Source of the DNA: Ditibartonella apis
GTDB lineage: Bacteria; Pseudomonadota; Alphaproteobacteria; Rhizobiales; Rhizobiaceae
NCBI RefSeq assembly: GCF_001952075.1
Contig: NZ_LXYU01000003.1
Coordinates: 186,001 to 250,000 of the forward strand
Length of the DNA stretch: 64,000 bases
Direction of reading: 5' to 3'
Positions within the stretch are counted from its first letter, which is position 1. Each line of letters begins with the position of its first letter. The position numbers and the translations under genes were made by a program. The notes below the pieces were generated by a model. That model did no database searches, was not told where the DNA came from, and saw only the letters and a program-made list of their open reading frames with translations. Positions 1 through 7,919 of this stretch are shown piece after piece.

Positions 1-255
1 CCGGAAAACATGATTCCTGTTATTGGCTGGATGGTCACAGTTTTAGAGGCATTAATCGCTTTGGCGTATATTATTAACGCAAAGAACAAAATAATTAATT
101 ACGCAAATATATTTTTATTAATATTATTTATTATTAGTATGTCACTTTTTCAAAGCATAAAAATGATGATTAATTTTAATGTTATAGTTTGTTTATCGGC
201 TGCGTTATTAATATATTTTTCAGACAATAATGAGAATAAGGAGAAGAGAATATGA
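1..255 (+). CDS. DoxX-like membrane protein, 5' end outside the window
   Basis: The reading frame is open from the first base of the window, so the ATG at 10 is probably internal and the gene begins upstream. The visible part is almost wholly hydrophobic, with about three membrane segments and a short charged tail. The opening I-P-V-I-G-W stretch resembles the PxxxIPxxGW region of DoxX-like membrane proteins, but that family call is tentative. The stop overlaps the next start in an ATGA (252-255), so it is translationally coupled to the carboxymuconolactone-decarboxylase-like gene. DoxX-like and AhpD-like genes are often found side by side in rhizobia. The stretch is much more AT-rich than the core genes further on. 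Confidence 0.45.
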   Translation, partial: PENMIPVIGWMVTVLEALIALAYIINAKNKIINYANIFLLILFIISMSLFQSIKMMINFNVIVCLSAALLIYFSDNNENKEKRI

Positions 256-683
256 AAAATCTCAGATTGAAATATTTTGACTTGTCGCCGGAGCTGATGA
301 GCGGTTTTAGAGCCGTGAAAGTCGCCCTCGAGAAAAGCGTAGTCGAACAAAAATTGATTGAACTGGTCTATCTCAGAGTTTCTCAAATCAATGGATGCGC
401 ATATTGTCTCAATCTCCATACAAATTCCCTGCTAAAAGATGGCGAAACACAGCGCCGCATATCCGAAGTGGCCGGATGGCGTGTGAGTGACCAATATTCT
501 GAAAAAGAACGGGCAGCACTGAACTGGGCAGAGCAGTTAACAAACATATCGACAAGCCACGCCGATGACGAGTCGTACGAGGCATTAAAAAAGGTCTTTA
601 GTGACAAAGAAATATCAGACCTTACATTTGCCATATCGCTGATGAATGGAATGAACAGACTTGCGATTTCCATGCGGCAGTGA
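252..683 (+). CDS. Carboxymuconolactone decarboxylase / AhpD-like family protein
   Basis: A 143-residue protein of the CMD/AhpD alkylhydroperoxidase-like fold. The family signature is clear: C49-A-Y-C52 followed by H56 in an N-G-C-A-Y-C-L-N-L-H context, the CxxC-xxx-H redox site of AhpD-like proteins. A purine-rich ribosome binding site (ggagaaga, about 240-247) precedes the ATG, which overlaps the upstream stop by four bases. Such proteins are thought to reduce peroxides or act in thiol redox chemistry in the cytosol. The substrate cannot be told from the sequence. Length fits the family and the gene looks intact. Confidence 0.85.
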   Translation: MKNLRLKYFDLSPELMSGFRAVKVALEKSVVEQKLIELVYLRVSQINGCAYCLNLHTNSLLKDGETQRRISEVAGWRVSDQYSEKERAALNWAEQLTNISTSHADDESYEALKKVFSDKEISDLTFAISLMNGMNRLAISMRQ

Positions 684-791
684 GGCGCATTACGTTCTAT
701 GTTGAACAGTTGAGTGAAGGAACTCGTAAGTCATTTTACGGGTTATAGTTGAGGCGCTGGTCATTTCTTTTCTAAAGCTTTAAGCGTTTAA

Positions 792-1031
792 TCAGGATAG
801 GGATGGAGATCTATCTTGAAACAGAAATGACCAGTGCTCGAGCAAAAGGTCTATAAGAGCTTGTCTTTCATTCTTTCTATGAAATTTATGAAGTCGCAAA
901 AAACGTCGCGGCTCGGTATCAAGACGATCATATTTCTCCACAATCATTTGTTTATCTTTTGTTGATGTTTGTTCCGCAACCTTTATCCATTTTTCGGCTC
1001 TCGATAGCTGATTATCGAGATCTTTTCTCAT
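792..1031 (-). CDS. Small hypothetical protein
   Basis: An open frame for 79 residues, highly charged and probably helical, with no signal peptide or membrane segment. I do not recognise a family. No good ribosome binding site precedes the ATG, and the neighbouring DNA looks degraded, so this may be a remnant or a chance frame. Confidence 0.25.
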   Translation of the reverse strand: MRKDLDNQLSRAEKWIKVAEQTSTKDKQMIVEKYDRLDTEPRRFLRLHKFHRKNERQALIDLLLEHWSFLFQDRSPSLS

Positions 1032-1245
1032 TCATGGAAAATGCATGCCAGTGTGCTTGGTTAATCAGCAAAGAAGTGTGAGTTTTCTTGAATTAACACC
1101 GATAGTTGAGACTTGGTCTCAAAAACATTGCAAAGCTTGAAAAGAGCGAAAATATCGATGCAACCTGCGCGGCTGATGTGAAAATGGAAGTTAGCCGAGT
1201 GAGCGCATTGCCGCCTTCAAAGTCGGTAACGGTTTTAGAGAGAAT

Positions 1246-1494
1246 GTGACGATCAAACCGCTCATTACAGATAAAGCGAGGGAAAAAGTAGAAGATCATC
1301 TAAAGGATGCTATGGAAAAAGCAGCACTTGATAAACGTGGAGAGACAGGAGTCTTATCCAATACTGATGTTCATTATTATGGACCTGTTTTGTTGTGTGC
1401 TTTCGCTGTTATAGCTTATGACAATAAGGAAAAATGTTGGTATGAAACCGCTTTAACGTTCGTCTTCTGTCGGCTGTTCATGCCATTATTATAG
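1246..1494 (+). CDS. Hypothetical fragment, possibly a frameshifted gene
   Basis: An 82-residue frame starting at a GTG. The same frame stays open upstream to about 1190 (reading E-R-I-A-A-F-K-V-G-N-G-F-R-E-N) before a stop. Another frame from about 1110 to 1248 also reads like coding sequence (I-A-K-L-E-K-S-E-N-I-D) and ends in ATGTGA at the junction. This pattern suggests one older gene broken by a frameshift near 1190-1250. The N-terminal half is charged and helical and the C-terminal third is hydrophobic. No family is recognised. Confidence 0.3.
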   Translation: MTIKPLITDKAREKVEDHLKDAMEKAALDKRGETGVLSNTDVHYYGPVLLCAFAVIAYDNKEKCWYETALTFVFCRLFMPLL

Positions 1495-1714
1495 CCTCGC
1501 ATAATAAAAAATATTTGAGGCATTTTTACTTTTATAGATTGACACCTTGGTTTTTTGCTAGTGCTTTATGCCGAGTTTTTGAGGCAATTAAAAAGTTTCT
1601 GCAGCTCTTCGGCGCTTAACCCCCATAACCCGGCTTTGGTGTGATAATTATAGTTCTGCAATATCGACAAATATCAAAGCTCAAGGACGCTAATTTTAAA
1701 ATGTGGAAACAAAA

Positions 1715-2071
1715 ATGAAGAAAAAAATTGTTCTATTACTATGCTTGTCTTCATTAAGTGTTTTTAGTGGTTGTGGTACTGTATTTGAGCCTGGTTATAT
1801 AGATCACGCTCCACCAGTTGCGGCTGCATGGTATCAAAAGCCAGGCGCAACACCGAAAGAAATAGCTGATGCATATTACAAATGTGAAAAACGCTATCCA
1901 GATGATATAAAGCTCGACCCAAATGTTGGACAGAATATCATTTTTAAACGAATATTTTGTATGGAAGATCAAGGATATTTTGCTAAGGATGGAACTAGAG
2001 CGATGGATGCGTGTAAAAATTTTCGTAATCCAAAAGTTCCCATTTGTGAGGCGAGAGGCGCTTATAACTAA
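1715..2071 (+). CDS. Small lipoprotein, tandem paralogue A
   Basis: 118 residues with a classic lipoprotein signal: M-K-K-K, a hydrophobic core, then lipobox F-S-G-C20, so it is probably lipidated and envelope-anchored. The ATG at 1715 is preferred over the in-frame GTG at 1703 because the ggaaa ribosome binding site lies between them. The mature part has four further cysteines and a conserved W-Y-Q-K-P-G-A-T-P-K-E-I motif. It is a close paralogue of the gene at 2418, and the similarity extends into the upstream DNA (about 1655-1714), so the two arose by tandem duplication. Function is unknown. Confidence 0.7.
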   Translation: MKKKIVLLLCLSSLSVFSGCGTVFEPGYIDHAPPVAAAWYQKPGATPKEIADAYYKCEKRYPDDIKLDPNVGQNIIFKRIFCMEDQGYFAKDGTRAMDACKNFRNPKVPICEARGAYN

Positions 2072-2417
2072 AATAATTGAGTAATTATTGAGCTCTGGCC
2101 CAGAAGCTCATGCATAACCAACTGTCAATTTATTGAACAAATTGAGTGTTGGTAAAAAAGATGAAATGACTTTGTAACTTCATAATCGGGATTTTGTTGG
2201 TCTGCTCATTGGTGGCAATTCGGCCACGATGTGGGGGCTTCTGGTAGTAGTATGCTGTTGGAATGGCCTAATATGTTTGGCGGTTTTGATGGGAAGCGTG
2301 GCTTCTCCATCCATAGCTGCTAGAGACTAACAGCTTGATTGTGGTGATACTTATTTTCGTACAATATCTACAAATACAAAAGCTCAAGGACGCTAGTTTA
2401 AAAATGTGGAAACAAAT
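2072..2417. other. Intergenic spacer between the two lipoprotein paralogues
   Basis: No gene can be supported here. The last 60 bases (about 2358-2417) repeat the 5' flank of the first paralogue, including a shared aaagctcaaggacgcta block, and so probably carry a duplicated promoter or leader. Confidence 0.4.
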
Positions 2418-2771
2418 ATGAATAGAAAAATTGTTCTATTATTATGCTTGTCGTCATTAAGTGTTTTTAGTGGGTGTGGTAGTGTGTTTGAGCCTGGTTA
2501 TATAGATCACGGCCCACCATCTGCTAGTCAATGGTATCAAAAGCCAGGCGCAACACCAAAAGAAATATCTGAAGCATATGACAAATGTGACGAACGCTAT
2601 CGAGATGATCCAAAACTTGACATACATGTTAGAGAGAATATCGTCTTTCAAAAATTGTTTTGTATGGAAGATCAAGGATACTTGCCTAAGGATGGAACCA
2701 GAGCGATAAAGTCTTGTAGAAACTTTCATAATCCAAAAGTTCCCATTTGTGAGGCGAGGGGCGCTTATTAA
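2418..2771 (+). CDS. Small lipoprotein, tandem paralogue B
   Basis: 117 residues with lipobox F-S-G-C20 and the same layout as the gene at 1715: E-P-G-Y-I-D-H near the N-terminus, W-Y-Q-K-P-G-A-T-P-K-E-I in the middle, F-C-M-E-D-Q-G-Y, and a C-terminal N-P-K-V-P-I-C-E-A-R-G-A-Y. The cysteine positions are kept. The ATG at 2418 is chosen over a GTG at 2406 for its spacing from the ggaaa ribosome binding site. Differences between the copies are scattered substitutions with no frame break, so both seem to be under selection. Function unknown. Confidence 0.7.
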   Translation: MNRKIVLLLCLSSLSVFSGCGSVFEPGYIDHGPPSASQWYQKPGATPKEISEAYDKCDERYRDDPKLDIHVRENIVFQKLFCMEDQGYLPKDGTRAIKSCRNFHNPKVPICEARGAY

Positions 2772-3120
2772 AAAAGTATAAATTGTATTTTACAATTCGT
2801 ATATTTTTTGAGGAAATTGAAATGAAAAACAAAACAACCGCTAATCATTCGGTTAGGGATAAAGGTTGGCGGTTGTTTGGCATTGAGCGTTAATTACTGT
2901 TTTGAGGCTTATGAGCCAATTAACAAGAAATAACAAGTAGAATTCAATATTCTGTCCACGGTTATGGTATTTATCGAGTGCGCAATTTCAAGCCATGAAG
3001 GTGCTACTTTGCTCATTACTGATGCCGATAAGGTCAATGAGATAAAAAGCGAAAGTTCTTACAAGTGGCGTTCATGCATGAAAATGATATTATCAAAAAA
3101 TAATCCAAGGTGAGGATTCA
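2772..3120. other. Spacer with two doubtful micro-ORFs
   Basis: Two very short frames have plausible starts. A 23-codon frame starts at 2822 behind a tgagga-like site. A 49-codon frame (2964-3113) ends seven bases before the next lipoprotein start. Neither resembles a known family. The second could be a translationally coupled leader or the tail of a lost gene. Confidence 0.25.
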
Positions 3121-3453
3121 ATGAAAAAGTTTCTCTCTCTTTTATGTGTCGTCTTTATGCTGAGTGGCTGTTGGCTTTCTCTGAACTTTAGTCAGGAAAT
3201 TCAAGATAAATGGCGTGGGCAACCTATCGAAAATATCATTAAACGGTTAGGTCCATTCCATGTTGCACAAAATAAAAAGGGAGAAAAATATGTATACTGG
3301 GAACGATCTTTTCAAAAAAGTACACCTACAGGATATGAGTTAGCTTATTGTCAAGCCCGCGCGTTTTATGACGAGCACGGCAAAATCACAAGGCTGGATA
3401 CTTATTCGAGAGGAGCTAATTGCGCTTTTGGTTTTAGTGACGCGCTAAAGTAA
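3121..3453 (+). CDS. Small lipoprotein, intact paralogue of the pseudogene at 3861-4211
   Basis: 110 residues with signal M-K-K-F and lipobox L-S-G-C17, then a W-R-G-Q-P-I motif, K-G-E-K-Y-V-Y-W-E and a C-terminal G-K-I-T-R-L-D-T-Y. The ribosome binding site aaggtgagg sits about seven bases before the ATG. The mature part is compact and mixed polar, like small outer-membrane-attached lipoproteins, but no named family is claimed. A decayed copy lies in inverted orientation 400 bases downstream. Confidence 0.7.
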   Translation: MKKFLSLLCVVFMLSGCWLSLNFSQEIQDKWRGQPIENIIKRLGPFHVAQNKKGEKYVYWERSFQKSTPTGYELAYCQARAFYDEHGKITRLDTYSRGANCAFGFSDALK

Positions 3454-3526
3454 AACAGTTGTTATCGGTTGGTTTTTAACCTATTCAGCATGTAGAAAAA
3501 TTATCTTTATTAGGACTGTTGTTAAA

Positions 3527-3691
3527 ATGAAAAAACGTGCAATAACTATATTTGTTTTCATCGTTTCGGGTCTGTTCCTCACCGCTTGTCAACAAACCAC
3601 TGCGACGTCGTCTCAAGAAAAACCGGCTATGGTAAAAAAAAGCGAAAAGCTTTGTGAACGATTAGGGTGTCATGTGACATATCACCCATAA
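3527..3691 (+). CDS. Very small lipoprotein (54 residues)
   Basis: Begins M-K-K-R-A-I-T-I-F with a hydrophobic core ending in lipobox L-T-A-C21, followed by Q-Q-T-T, a short Ser/Thr/Lys-rich stretch and two more cysteines near the C-terminus (L-C-E-R-L-G-C-H). The layout is that of a lipidated envelope micro-protein. It follows the lipoprotein at 3121 on the same strand and may be co-transcribed. The ribosome binding site is weak. Function unknown. Confidence 0.5.
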   Translation: MKKRAITIFVFIVSGLFLTACQQTTATSSQEKPAMVKKSEKLCERLGCHVTYHP

Positions 3692-3860
3692 TTCTGAGTT
3701 ATTTTCATGGCCTTTAGAGGCGTTGTCAGAATAAAGTTGTACTTCGGCGAAGACTTAACCCTTTAAAGTCGAGACACATTCACGGTGGTGACTTTAGCGC
3801 GGTGAAGTCGCGCAACTGCATGTTGCTACGCGAAAGCCCTTATAAATGTAGATAAATCCA

Positions 3861-4211
3861 CTATTTCAAATCTGAACTATAATGGGCGCAATTCAGTCCT
3901 TATTATAAGTGTCAAATCTTGTGATCTTGTCCTCATTATCAACATATACACGCAATTCACATGATTTAGTAACATAATCCCCGAGTGGGACTGCCTGAAC
4001 CACTTACCAAGAAGTTGCCTTCCTTTTGTCGATAATACTACTTTTCACCCTTTTCATCCACGCTGAAACCTCCCCCTGACCCGATGGCTTTTTATAAATC
4101 ACTGATTGGCCGACCTCGCCATGCAGCTTGTGTTTCAGCAGGGATATTGGTTGAAAACCAACAGCCGCCCAAAAGCACGAAAAGCGGTGCCAGAATAAGA
4201 AACTTACGCAT
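3861..4211 (-). pseudogene. Decayed inverted copy of the lipoprotein at 3121
   Basis: Reading the minus strand from an ATG at 4211, behind a strong aaaggagag site, gives M-R-K-F-L-I-L with lipobox L-G-G-C-W and then W-R-G-R-P-I-S-D-L before a premature stop. Further pieces of the 3121 protein follow in shifting frames: D-E-K-G-E-K then a stop then Y-Y (against K-K-G-E-K-Y-V-Y), D-K-I-T-R-F-D-T-Y (against G-K-I-T-R-L-D-T-Y), and a last N-C-A-x-x-S-x-D-L-K-stop matching the intact C-terminus N-C-A-F-G-F-S-D-A-L-K. The span of 351 bases is close to the intact 333. At least two frameshifts and one stop show it is dead, yet the start and ribosome binding site survive and could still give a 39-residue lipopeptide. 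Confidence 0.75.
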
Positions 4212-4417
4212 TGGCTTTTCTCTCCTTTGGAATGAAAAGTGCAATCTTTATTTTATAGAGTGTAACATAGTCAAACAACAATTTATTGCACCAAAATTTA
4301 TTCAAGAAACATCTTTGTGTAACAAAATGATAAATTAAAATTCTTTAGGCAGAGAAAGTAGATTTTCCGGTTTTTTCTACCGTTTTTGAGCAGAATTATA
4401 AACCAATCGGGCTGCAA

Positions 4418-4618
4418 TCAAATCAGATAATCTATTCTGATACCCCAATTCCGGCCGGATATGATCGGGTTTATTGTTGGTTTAGCTTTGATCTCTCCAA
4501 CACGATCAATTCTGCAATGGAATTCGGTATCAATAATCGATGTCCCCACGAATTTATTACCGACCTTCATTTCTCCGTGTGCGTAAAGGACTGTCATTCT
4601 TGCTAAACAGCCGGTGAT
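4418..4618 (-). pseudogene. 3' remnant of a proline racemase / hydroxyproline epimerase family gene
   Basis: The minus strand reads [15 protein letters not shown], then [10 protein letters not shown], then [12 protein letters not shown], ending at a stop. This matches the C-terminal part of the proline racemase superfamily, which has a C-G-T-G-T-S-A-R-M-A-x-L-H-A-R-G-E-like segment, a S-I-I-G-x-x-F block and a final I-S-G-x-x-W-I block. A stop lies just upstream in frame and the first roughly 250 residues are missing, so only about the last 65 codons remain. The catalytic cysteine region is not convincingly preserved. Confidence 0.6.
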
Positions 4619-5285
4619 TTATGTTTTTAACAGTGATTGAGGTTTTATTTTAAGGAGCCTGAATAACGGGGGATTTTCTTCTGGGGGACAGACGAGAAAG
4701 AACGCATCTTCAACCGTATTTCATCAATAGTCATAGGCGCCACAGATGTAAAAAACGGCTGGCATAAAAGCGCTATCCTCAGGAACTCTGGCGAGACGTT
4801 ATGGAAAAGGAAAAGAGGTTTATCCATTTTGAACAAAGCGGTTAAAGCCTATTTCATGATGAGATCTCTGTACGTCACTTGGCCGAGAGTACTATAGCAC
4901 AGTTTTTGAAATCGGCTCACATTGATCAGGGGTTTAAGGCAAGGCGAGGGAGGCCATTTCGACCATGAGCCGTCATAAAAAGGAAGGGGGAATATCCACT
5001 TAAAGGCACTCATGATGAGTGCGATTGATCAGTCTCGTTTGTTTATAAAGCTTCAAAGACAAAATGCTGTTTTTCTACTTTAAAACAGAAAGGCCACAGA
5101 ATTTCGGATGCAAGCATTTCGAAGGAAATTTGAAGGATGGTTTCAAATCATGTTTGATTGAAAGCATTATCGATCAAAAACAATTTCCCTCACATATTTT
5201 TAAAAAATAGTACGGATTGGTGTTTGTTTTTAAAAAATGAAAAAGTTTGATGTTTGGAAGCTATGGTGAAATGCCAGATTTTAAA
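4619..5285. other. Non-coding AT-rich stretch before tRNA-Arg
   Basis: Short frames exist on both strands, but none has a ribosome binding site plus a recognisable product. The missing 5' part of the racemase-like gene was looked for here and not found. Confidence 0.5.
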
Positions 5286-5362
5286 TGGCGCACCCGAAGA
5301 GATTCGAACTCCTGACCCCCAGATTCGTAGTCTGGTGCTCTATCCAGCTGAGCTACGGGTGC
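5286..5362 (-). tRNA. tRNA-Arg (anticodon ACG)
   Basis: The minus strand gives a full 77-base cloverleaf. Acceptor G-C-A-C-C-C-G pairs with C-G-G-G-T-G-C, the D-arm reads TAGCTCAGCTGGATAGAGC, the anticodon stem CCAGA/TCTGG encloses the loop C-U-A-C-G-A-A (anticodon ACG, read as ICG), and the T-arm has GTTCGAAT. The CCA end is encoded (complement of 5286-5288). It borders the decaying accessory strip at 1-5.3 kb. Confidence 0.95.
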
Positions 5363-6037
5363 ACTTTTGAAAAACACCAAAATGATGTTTCCAGCCAGTT
5401 CCATCAACGACATCCGGATTTGAACATCTTCAATCGACTGACAAGCGGTTTCCTAATTGGTTCGCGAAAGAAATGCAAGAGAAGATTTTATTTTTTTGTT
5501 CATTTGTGTCGCGAATTTTGCGGCTAAGCGCTTTGAAACCGGAAAATCTCTGTCGGAAATTTTTATGTTCAAAATGAAGGGAGCTAAAAAACAACGGTTG
5601 AGGAGAAGCAAGAGGTTTTAAAAAACTGCTTTAATAACAAAACCGCATTTTTAGAAAATTTTATAAAGCCGAATTTATGTTTTTTGAAAAACCGGTGTTT
5701 ACTCAAAAACCGTGCATTTTCAATCAAGACGCTCAAAAAAGCTTGAAAGGCGGAAACTCCGCCCAAAACGGTGGTTATGCATTGCCTGAATGTCTACGGA
5801 AGATACCGGCTGAAACAGCCTGCCGAGATATCTGTTGAAAGGCAGCATGAAAAGGCCAGCTGAAAATTTTTTACACGCGAAACTTTGCCCGCTCGTTTTG
5901 GCTTTATGGCATCAATTGATATTCGTTAATTGGAATTCGTTCTGGTGAAAAAACCTTTTCAGGAAAATGTCTCGTAAATACTCGTGAATAATTGAAAGAA
6001 CTCGTGCGTTAAGCGTCGCTTTTTTCCGACAGCGTGA
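5363..6037. other. Intergenic, nothing recognised
   Basis: About 675 bases between tRNA-Arg and the histidine kinase gene, with only short frames lacking ribosome binding sites. No repeat or clear terminator was recognised. Confidence 0.5.
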
Positions 6038-7546
6038 TCAGGCGGTTTTTTCATTCTTTTGTCGATCTTCTCCATGCGAGGGCAGATCGGGAATGCGGAT
6101 TTCAAAATGCGCGCCACCGCGCTCTTCGTCAATCAATGTAATTTTGCCGCCATGGGCGTTGACGAGCTCTTCACATATGGTCAATCCCAAGCCCGAACCG
6201 TTGCGGCTGGTTGAACCCTGAAATGGTGAAAACAGGTGTTCTTTGGCCTTTGCCGGCAGACCAGGGCCTGTATCTACAACATCAATAACGGCTACATTAT
6301 CAATACGATGTCCGCTAATGGTGAGCTTGTTTTGAAGTTTTGTATTGTCTTCCCGTTCCAGCATTGCCTGAACAGCATTGCGGCATAAATTGGTGATGAC
6401 GCGGTGGAGCTGTTCTTCATCCGCGTCGATTGTCATATCAACCGGTACTTCATTAACAAATTCAACCTGATCGGAACCGGGAAGGGTGAGCGATTCAAGG
6501 AGATCCGCCACGAGGTCATGAAGAAGAAGTTTTTTACGCTTTGGCGCTTCTTCCTGCGTGCGCCCGTAAGTGATAACGGTCTGGCTATAAGTGACCGCAC
6601 GGTCGATAGCGCGGATAAGTTTCGGAGCAATTTTCTTCACCATCGGGTCTTTTGCGTCGGCAAGGTGATCCGACATCAATTGCGCGGAAGCGAGAATATT
6701 CCTCATATCATGATTGATTTTGGAAACCGCTAGCCCGAGATTGGCAAGGTGTTTCTGGTGGGCATAGCTTTTTTGCAATTCGCTTTCGATAACCGAAATG
6801 CGTTTTTGCGTCATACCGAGTTCATCCCTGCGGGGTTCGGGAACCAGAATTTTGCTGGGATTATGCGGTTCTATCACAAAATCGAGCATATTGGTGTAGA
6901 TATTCTGCAACGGGCGCACCAGCAGTTCGTGCACGATAAGGTAAATCGTTGTTGCTGCGACAATTGCGATGGTGAGAGAAATTACGACAAAATGCCACGA
7001 AAAATCGATCATTGCTTGCCGCAATTTCCTGTCGGCAACGATGACTTCAAGGGTGATGTCTGTTCCTTCGATAGGACCGCGAAGGAGCAAAATATTGCTG
7101 CCTCCGAAATAGAGCGTTGTGAGAGAATCAAGCAAAGCTTTGGTTTCGCTATAATCGGGAAGATCAATGGTTTCATTGACCTTTTTCAAGTCCGGCGAAG
7201 TGGCAAGGTTCATTCTCTCGTCATTTCTGATAATGCTTATAGCCAAGGCATCAGTGGCCGTCAGAACATTTTTTTGCAAATTCGGGCTTAGGGTGATTTC
7301 GGGGCTTGAAGCCAGAATCATGCTGATCGCTTTGGCCGACTGGTGGTGGTCTTCAAGCCAGCTTTCCTGCATGCTGGCAATAGAGGGCATAAAAACCATA
7401 ATTTCCGTGATGAAAACCGAAAGCGTAATGAGCAATAACAGCCGGACACGCATACGCCGATAGAAGGGTATTTTCTCATGTTCGCGATCAAGCGACATAC
7501 CCGTTGTTATAGGCGCCGGTTCGCCGGTTATTCCTTCGTTAGCCAT
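6038..7546 (-). CDS. Membrane sensor histidine kinase (orphan)
   Basis: 502 residues. Two membrane segments (about 33-55 and 185-205) flank a periplasmic sensor region of about 130 residues. A HAMP-like linker follows (to about 260), then a dimerisation helix with the H-box K-I-N-H279-D-M-R-N, and an HATPase domain with N-box (N386-L-C-R-N), G1 box D425-T-G-P-G-L and G2 box G450-S-G-L-G-L. All catalytic elements are present. The start has an AGAGG site six bases upstream. No response regulator gene adjoins it, so its partner is elsewhere. It is transcribed away from the RND adaptor gene at 7920, and the shared 373-base gap could link them, though nothing proves it regulates the pump. Confidence 0.9.
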   Translation of the reverse strand: MANEGITGEPAPITTGMSLDREHEKIPFYRRMRVRLLLLITLSVFITEIMVFMPSIASMQESWLEDHHQSAKAISMILASSPEITLSPNLQKNVLTATDALAISIIRNDERMNLATSPDLKKVNETIDLPDYSETKALLDSLTTLYFGGSNILLLRGPIEGTDITLEVIVADRKLRQAMIDFSWHFVVISLTIAIVAATTIYLIVHELLVRPLQNIYTNMLDFVIEPHNPSKILVPEPRRDELGMTQKRISVIESELQKSYAHQKHLANLGLAVSKINHDMRNILASAQLMSDHLADAKDPMVKKIAPKLIRAIDRAVTYSQTVITYGRTQEEAPKRKKLLLHDLVADLLESLTLPGSDQVEFVNEVPVDMTIDADEEQLHRVITNLCRNAVQAMLEREDNTKLQNKLTISGHRIDNVAVIDVVDTGPGLPAKAKEHLFSPFQGSTSRNGSGLGLTICEELVNAHGGKITLIDEERGGAHFEIRIPDLPSHGEDRQKNEKTA

Positions 7547-7919
7547 TCAACCTCTTCAGACGAGCGGCATTTTTAGCGAAATGTCGCGTCAGTTTTGACC
7601 GATAACGAGTCAGTGCTGCCTTATAAAACCCGCATTTTAAATCCAGTTTATAAAAATCATTGATCAAGAACAAATTGTTTTTTGCGCTTATCCAATTGGT
7701 TATTTTCCGGTTCGAATTATTACCGAAATTTAACTGGACGAAAAAACGCAAATTTTGCATGAAATACAATGAAGAATCGTCATTAAAGACTTTTGGAACC
7801 CGTTTGATGCGGCTTTGATGAACGTTAAAAATTGTAGAAGACTTTAAAAACAGAGTGACAAAAAACAGTATCGGATAATAATCTGTCCGGTTTTCTCATC
7901 CTTTGATGAAAGCAGCGCG
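7547..7919. other. Divergent promoter region between histidine kinase and RND operon
   Basis: About 370 AT-rich bases separate two divergent genes, so promoters for both must lie here. No palindromic operator comparable to the one before 15998 was recognised. Confidence 0.4.

Noticed and set aside
4084..4338. 84-residue plus-strand frame
   Set aside because: It is the antisense of the decayed lipoprotein copy at 3861-4211 and has no ribosome binding site or family features.
5285..5527. 80-residue frame beginning inside tRNA-Arg
   Set aside because: The first part is the antisense of the tRNA, a common false protein, and the remainder has no support.
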